Below are positions 58,001-64,000 of a stretch of 64,000 bases of DNA, piece after piece. The DNA lies in the NCBI RefSeq assembly GCF_017562075.2, contig NC_054082.1:21150927-21214926 (forward strand). Reading direction: 5' to 3'. The first letter of the stretch is position 1. Each line of letters starts with the position of its first letter. Under the pieces are notes generated by a model. That model did no database searches and was not told the origin of the DNA. It was given only the letters and a program-made list of their open reading frames with translations. Made by a program: the position numbers and the translations under genes. The DNA comes from Anopheles merus. Lineage: Eukaryota > Arthropoda > Insecta > Diptera > Culicidae.

Positions 58001-60458
58001 GGGATTGAAAAATTTGTTCCCATAACTTACCTCGCGTTAATTTTGTTACACCGGTTCTCATGGGTGTAATTGTTAGCCTACATGCCCGTACCGCCGCCGC
58101 TGCCACCGACCTGCGTGCTCCCGTTGCTTCTTTGCGCAAACGCAAACGCTCCACATGTGCCTGTTTGAACGTCACGGCAGTTACGGTGTGCCGTTTCACT
58201 TAAATTAATAACTTCTCAAGCGCAATTTCCCGGGCGCCCTGGTGGAAGGTGTTTTACTGGTCGATAGGGTGGGGGTAAACACATACATACACATGGACTT
58301 ATTCGCTCGATAGGGCAGCGGGGACTTAATGGAAATTAGTTGCTACACTTCAGGCGCATTCTGCAAGGGGCGGCGAGACGGTGCGCATTGATGGTGCGCG
58401 ACCGGTAGAAACTAATTTTCACCCGCTGGGTCACCCATACGCAGAATGGGTGGCACATCGCGCTGTAATTTATGTAAGTGGAGCATGAAAATCACTCCAC
58501 TATAAAACAAACCGGTTAGCAGCACTCCTTGCTTTCGCGCGTTCGTTTTTGCTAATGTGTTGGGCGTATTTTCCTATTGTGACCGTATGCTTATCGCTGT
58601 CGGGTGGCCATGTTAAAGAGGTTTGGTTTGCTTGTAATAAGCGAAGCTGAAAGGGTTATTGGCACGAAAAACCGGGTTGGACATGAACAAAAAATGCTAC
58701 ATTAACAACAACAAAATGGAACATGATCGTTTTAATGCGTAAGAATCAACGCGCATTTGCAACTGCTGTTTGCAACGAAGGCACAAGTGCAGCAAAGTGA
58801 AATTGCAAAACTTGCTAAATATGAAGCGATGGTTGTTTTGCATCACGATGCAATATGTAATAAAAAATGCAGACAGTTGCCCTTTTACCATGCTGTGGCC
58901 AAAGGTGAACATTTTGATGATCGCGGAGCCGCACGATCGTACGTTTGTTATGCAAAATCTGTTTCGAATGCAATGGACGGTTTCCCAAAAAATAATATGC
59001 ATGATGCCCACCTGATCCCAGATAACCTTACCTGCACCCTCCTGTGCCGGCTAATGCAAACAACCTGCCCAAATCCCGCATGTTGACTAACGTGTGTGCG
59101 ATTGCTGCTTTTATCGGCAAATCGGAGCTGCGAAATCGCACTCGCTTGACCTTCGCAGGAAAGCAGCGCAAGAAGTTAAGAGTTTAATTAAAATTAAAAT
59201 TTTTCCTACCCACAAACGAGACCGCCTAGACGGTGGTGCGCACGGTCGAGCATAAAACCACAGCTCACGACAACAGCCGGACAGAGGAGCGCCATTTAAT
59301 GCGGGCAATTGAATTACAATTATAAAGGGGCGGAGCTATGAGCGAGACTACTCGAAATCGGAGCGGAGTGGCAAACGCGATCGAATGGAGGTTTAGTTCA
59401 CGCTTTTTTTTTGCTCGACATAATAATCCGCGTACTAGATTAGCTGTTAGTGGTGGTAGTTTCATTGCATCATTTGATTAGGAAATGATGATGCTGGAAA
59501 GTGGTTGCCACTTTTTCATTTTATACAACACTCCAAGGTACACAAATGAGTCATGCAGATCGGTACCGAAAGGGGTAGCACACTTTGTTTCGAGCAGTTC
59601 GACTACCCTGTTCCCTGCAAAACGAGGGGTAGTGGAAAATGCTCCCAGCCAGCAAAGACCGAGCTACCTACCCTGACGGTTGAGCAATGTTGTTTGATTT
59701 GGTTTGAGCTTGCTTATCTTGCTCTGATACGCAAAGATGATGTTGTGTGTGTGTGTGTGTGTGGCAGGAGATCATAAATCCCGTACCGGTTGCCTTCTTG
59801 CAGGGGCAGGATCGTACGGGGTTGAAGCATGCACAACACCTCGGGATGTGTTTTGGCCGAGAGAATGGACTTTTCCATGTTGGCTATTTGCTTTTCAAAC
59901 CGATTATTGCTGTGTTTGTTTGTTGTCTCGATCGGTGGTAGACAGTGGAGAGTGAAGCCCTTTACGTCTTCCATTTGGCACATCTCTCCCGTCCCGTTGC
60001 GTCGGGGGTGAACGGTGCAAGAAAATTGCTACCGTCCACACTGCAATTAATCTATCCGTTTCACCCCATCTTTCTTATTGTTTACAGGCATCTATTCTTT
60101 CTCTCTTTCTGTCTCACTCTCGCTCTCGTGTAGCACGTATAGCGTAGCCCTTTCCCCGTCTCTTTTCACAGTGTTTGCCCCTTGTTGTTGTTATTGGTTT
60201 CTCTTTCGTGCGGATCGATCTTGCCCGTGCGGTGGTTCGCTTTCTCTCGCACCCTTCGGTTGTATCCGTACGGGTATGCGTGCGTATGTGTGTGTGTGTT
60301 TTTGTGTTGATGTGTGCGTTTGTGCATACGCTTACGCATCTTTCCTTTCCTCATTTGTTTCCCTACCGTCTCATTTGTTTTCTTCATTCTCTCTTACCTT
60401 CTCTTTCTCGCTCACTCTCGTTCTTGCTATTTCTTTCTTTCCCTCTCTTTCCTTCGGT
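49068..60458. other. Large intergenic/regulatory interval (or 5' introns of the gene at 60.5 kb)
   Basis: About 11.4 kb with no coding exon that I can support on either strand. Simple repeats: (GTC)n at 50496-50529 and 50628-50646, C runs at 51950-51960 and 52034-52047, (TTG)n at 52602-52636, and (GT)n at 59740-59762. A possible small exon at 51807-51856 (acceptor TTACAG, ATGTTTTGTGCAG, weak donor GTCAGA) is speculative. Its size and position before a large His/Gln-rich exon suggest developmental regulatory DNA; that is an inference. Confidence 0.45.
52602..52636. repeat. (TTG)n repeat
   Basis: Roughly 11 TTG units, interrupted at the 5' end. On the minus strand it gives a polyGln run inside a spurious open frame. 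Confidence 0.93.
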
Positions 60459-62308
60459 ATGCGGTTTGCACCCTACTGCACACGAACCGTTGCGCCAGCA
60501 GAGCCGAGTTTTGGTGCGATCGTGGGTGCGTACAAGTCGCCAGTTCTAGTGTCCCCGCAAGCTGGTGCGCAACAACACCCGCAGGAGCAACAGCCACAGC
60601 AGCAAGGCATCGATAACGGAGGTAAACAGGCGGCGGACGATAGCGAACCACCGGACGCTGGCATTATCGGGCCCGGTGCGCGCACAGTATCGGAACGAGC
60701 ATCTCCCGGCGCGTCGCGTGCGGAAAGTGATAGTGCGGACCATCGGGCACGCGAAGCGGACGATCGGGAAGCGACGGTGCTGGACGCGAGTGCGACACAC
60801 GACACGTCGGAAGCTGGTGCGACGAGTGCGGCGAGCGGTAACACACCCTCGGTGATAACGTCCTGCTCGAAGGTGCTGCTCGGCACGGACCCGGTAAAGG
60901 GGCCGGCGTACGGCGCGGAACAGCCGCTGCAGGAGCAGGAAGCGAGCCCAGGCTCCAGCTCACCGCCCCGCTTCTCCACCCTGCAAACCGTCATCAACAG
61001 CAGCAGCAGCAGTGTCGGCGGCTATCCGGTGGCGTACCAACACCACTGGCCGTGCGATTTAACCTACAAACCGGTGGACCATCGGCCCGTGTCGTCCCCC
61101 TCGAGCGAACCGTCCGCGGGGGAGCTTAGCCGTCACCCAACGCCATCGCGCGGCGCCTACCTCGGCGAACCGGACGTGGCTTCCTCGCCCTCCCAGGGTC
61201 ATCTGGCCGTGGTGAGCCACCTGAATCCGCTGGTCTGCTCGACGGCGGACCCATCCCTGCTAGGCGGAATGCGCGGCAACCTGCTCTCGATGTACTCTTC
61301 GTATGCGTCTCCGCTGGGCGGTGGGCCCCACCACCAGCACGACCACCTGGACGAGGCCACGGCCCTGCACCATCACGTACAGGCGCAGGATGCGCATCTG
61401 CGAGGAGACGACGAAATGTCGGCCATACATCACCATCTGCACCAGCAACATCATCACCAGCAGCAGCAGCAGCAGCATCACGCACAGCACCATCACCATC
61501 ATCATGATGTGGTCGCCCAGCAGCACAGCATCGACGACATGATTGCCGACACGCTCAAAGACGAACAGTGCGGCATGGTCGACAGCTACCTTACCCCCAC
61601 GCTGGTGAGCGATCATCACCATCATCTCGGTGACTCGCCCACCCATCATAACGTGCAGCAGCAGCAGCAGCATCATCACCATCACCAGCAGCAGCAGCAG
61701 CAGCAGCATCTGTCGCAACATCACCTGCAGCAGCACGGCATGCACGAATCGAAGGAGTACGCCAGCATCTATCACAACAACAACGACAAGAGCGTGATCA
61801 ACTACAATCATGCGGCCACGATCGCAGCAGCGCATCACCAGCAGCAGCAGCAGCAACAGTCCGACCATCACCAGCAAAACACTCACACCCATACCAGCAG
61901 CGGTGGCGATTCGCGCAGTCCCGAGTATTCGCACGCGCACGACGAGTACGACGGCGGGCTGCAGAGCTTCACTCAGTTGATAAATGTGCCTCGAGCGAGC
62001 GATACGGCAGCGTCGATGTACCACCACCGCCACCCGATGTCAGCGGAGAGTGATGCCGGCACGGCCGCTGGCGCCACGCCGAACGGTGGCCAAACGCCGA
62101 CCACCACCAACACCGCCACCTCGTCGCCCGGTCCGGCCGATCATCTGGTCCAGCTCGGTGGGACAGGCCCGCAGGCGGGAGGCCCCGGTTCCGTGCTGCT
62201 ACATTCGGTCGAAAATGGTACGGGAGCGCAGGAGCCGGGCTCGGTTGCCGGCACCGATGGCAGCATCTCCCTGTACGACACGCTGCATACGAGCGTTCTG
62301 GCGGGCGG
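60459..62308 (+). CDS. His/Gln-rich coding exon of a probable transcriptional regulator (3' part outside window)
   Basis: At least 616 codons, ending at a perfect donor (GG|GTAAGT at 62309) in phase 2, so the gene continues to the right. Seen: a Ser/Ala/Glu-rich start; a more conserved-looking core (FSTLQTVINSSSSSVGGYPV, WPCDLTYKPVDHRP, GGMRGNLLSMYSSYASPLGG, SIDDMIADTLKDEQCGMVDS); many His and Gln runs encoded by CAC/CAT/CAG repeats; and FTQLINVPR near the end. This composition is typical of N-terminal regions of insect developmental transcription factors. No DNA-binding domain is present in the window and I do not recognise the gene. The start ATG at 60459 is tentative: the frame is open back to 60078 through CT-rich sequence, with another in-frame ATG at 60276 and splice acceptors at 60087, 60133 and 60171. 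Confidence 0.7.
61438..61860 (+). repeat. Coding CAC/CAT and CAG trinucleotide repeats (His/Gln runs)
   Basis: Several blocks (about 61438-61506, 61636-61725 and 61832-61860) encode alternating runs of His and Gln. Likely polymorphic. Confidence 0.9.
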
Positions 62309-64000
62309 GTAAGTTAACAAACTGTGTAACAAACGTAGAGAGACCTCTGTCTGTGTGTGTTTGTGGGTGACATACTACTCAAGCAAGGTTCAAGGTTCGG
62401 TTTTTGCGTTCGTTGAGAGGGCGTGTGAGACCTGTGGAGAGTGATCTTTTTTTTAAACTGTTTTGAATTTCTTGATTGAATGATCACATAAGGCTTGTTA
62501 GATAGAACAGTACAGACATGGCAGAAAATCGATCCTCAACAAAACAATCCTTTCCCATGATTCTAATGATTCGCGTAAAGTGTGGTGAAGAAGTGTGCAA
62601 ATTGGCGCGACAGGAAGCTGTCTGTGCTGCATTCAGCAATCTGCTAATGGTGCCCCACGATACTTGCAAAACAACGCGCAAACCCCGTGCGGTGACATAT
62701 GAAACCATCTGGCGGAATGTCGTCGTCGGGTGTCAGACAAAGCGTTTGATTGTATCCGGTTTTTTTTTGTCTGGTTGAGCTTCAAAAGGGTGCCTTTAAT
62801 TTTTTTTGCCAAACATCAGATTTTGCTCAGTTTGCGAATTTGTTCTCGTTGGCAGATTGAAGATTCGTGTCGGCTTACTAATCGCGATCCTCAACGGCCC
62901 GGCGAACGATTGGAGGTTCGTATCGCGCCTAGCCTTGCCACTGCCGTGACCTTGCTGTGCACTGACAGAATGAAGGCCCACGCGTTCGTTGTCTGCTCGT
63001 ACGTAGCTTGCAACTCGATATGGGATATGGGTTGCTGCTACGATTCTTGGTTTGCTCCCATCGTCCTTGGTGACGCTGATCTAGGCAGGGTTTTGTGCCC
63101 TCCCCGTGACAACACTTCCATCGTATCATGTTAAACCTATATTACCCCGTGGCACTGCACTGGTTACAGTTTTCGGGTCGAGTGCCCGAACCTGATAACG
63201 GCCAGAGAGGTCGATCGTGCAGTCGTGGTGTCCCGATTGCCCAATGAGAAGGTTTTTTGGATGCATAACAAGCAAGATCGTGATTACCCGTAGGTTCTTA
63301 TCAGGCAGTGCCCGTGAGGAGATGCTGGTGCTATTCTTAAGCATCGCTGTGCAGATTATTCTTGGCACAACCGTGATATTGCAACGTCTTTGCGGGGAGC
63401 TGGGATGATTATAGCCATGTTTTTTTTTTGTTGTACGTTGGCCATCGCTGGGACTTAATCGGGGCAAGGAAAACGAAATATTTAAACCATTTCGCGAGCT
63501 GTTTGCCCCGGCCCGTGTTAGTAGCACTCTTTAGACAGGCTTTCGTGTAAGCTTTTGGCACAGTTCAATTCCCACCATGAAGCCCCGGCCCACCGGTACA
63601 ATTGATCCTCATACGTTCCCATGCCTGCTGCAGCGTTATCATACACAATTACTTAACAACAGTGACAAAAAAGGGGGTAGCAAATCAACACTCTCACACA
63701 GTGCTGTTTTCCCCCAAAGCCAGAGCTCTTAAAGGAGAGAAAGCGAGAGAGAGAGAGGGTGACTGAGAGTGAAATAAAAAAGCCGACAACACTAAACACG
63801 CTTTTGTCAACCGAGCGAGAGAAAAACAGAAAATAGTGCGCTGGAAACTGAAAAAAAAACACACCATACACCATCCACAAACGTGCCTCGCGAGAGATTT
63901 CGCGTTTCGCGTGCCAAACCACCAAGCTTTGTTTGTGTGTGTGTGTGCGTGTGTGTGTTTGTGTGCTTTCACCTAACCCCACCGAGCGTTTATGATGCGT
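62309..64000 (+). other. Start of the intron following the His/Gln-rich exon
   Basis: Begins with the donor GTAAGT. No acceptor followed by an open conserved exon is recognised before the window ends. Contains a (GT)n run near 63932-63958 and short AT-rich stretches. Confidence 0.6.

Overview
The window is nuclear DNA from an insect, most likely a mosquito of the Anopheles gambiae complex. The genes are eukaryotic and contain small spliceosomal introns (many 60-100 bp, GT..AG). Every recognisable protein is animal-like, including a ZAD zinc-finger protein of arthropod type. Intron 1 of the first gene carries three copies of a tRNA-derived SINE that I recognise, from memory, as SINE200-like of An. 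gambiae. The species assignment is an inference.

Layout from left to right. 1-4430 (+): 3' two thirds of a CaM-kinase-kinase gene, with a probable 3' UTR of about 5 kb. 10316-11394 (+): two ninjurin-like genes in tandem, with only 7 bp between the stop of one and the ATG of the next. 11795-14164 (-): the kinesin-14 motor gene ncd, convergent with the ninjurin pair. 15225-15769 (+): Mediator subunit MED21. 17050-23216 (-): the histone H3K4 methyltransferase Set1. 24554-24907 (+): the complex III hinge protein UQCRH. 25702-38158 (-): rabankyrin-5 (ANKFY1), a BTB/ankyrin/FYVE endosomal protein. Its 8.2-kb third intron contains an oppositely oriented Ly6/uPAR-type secreted-protein gene (31729-36488, +). 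38836-42461 (-): the TRAPP II subunit TRAPPC10. 42852-44491 (+): a ZAD-C2H2 zinc-finger protein sharing a 390-bp divergent promoter region with TRAPPC10. 44800-45488 (+): a third ninjurin-like gene. 46174-48128 (-): a spermidine/spermine N-acetyltransferase-like gene, with a dense cluster of GATA motifs just upstream. 48.1-60.4 kb: about 12 kb without a gene I can support, rich in simple repeats. 60459-62308 (+): a large His/Gln-rich coding exon ending in a perfect splice donor, whose gene continues beyond the window.

The genes do not form one pathway. They are mostly housekeeping functions (transcription and chromatin: MED21, Set1, ZAD-ZNF; trafficking: ANKFY1, TRAPPC10; mitochondria: UQCRH; spindle: ncd) with a local concentration of ninjurin paralogues. 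I found no CRISPR, phage or bacterial-type system. The most notable structures are the 7-bp-spaced ninjurin pair with splice-phase-compatible exons, the nested Ly6 gene whose poly(A) signals abut a host exon, the non-canonical HGD/DLG catalytic motifs of the CaMKK, and the GATA cluster. Exon borders were derived by hand from GT/AG sites, reading-frame phase and remembered family sequence. No alignment or transcript data were available.
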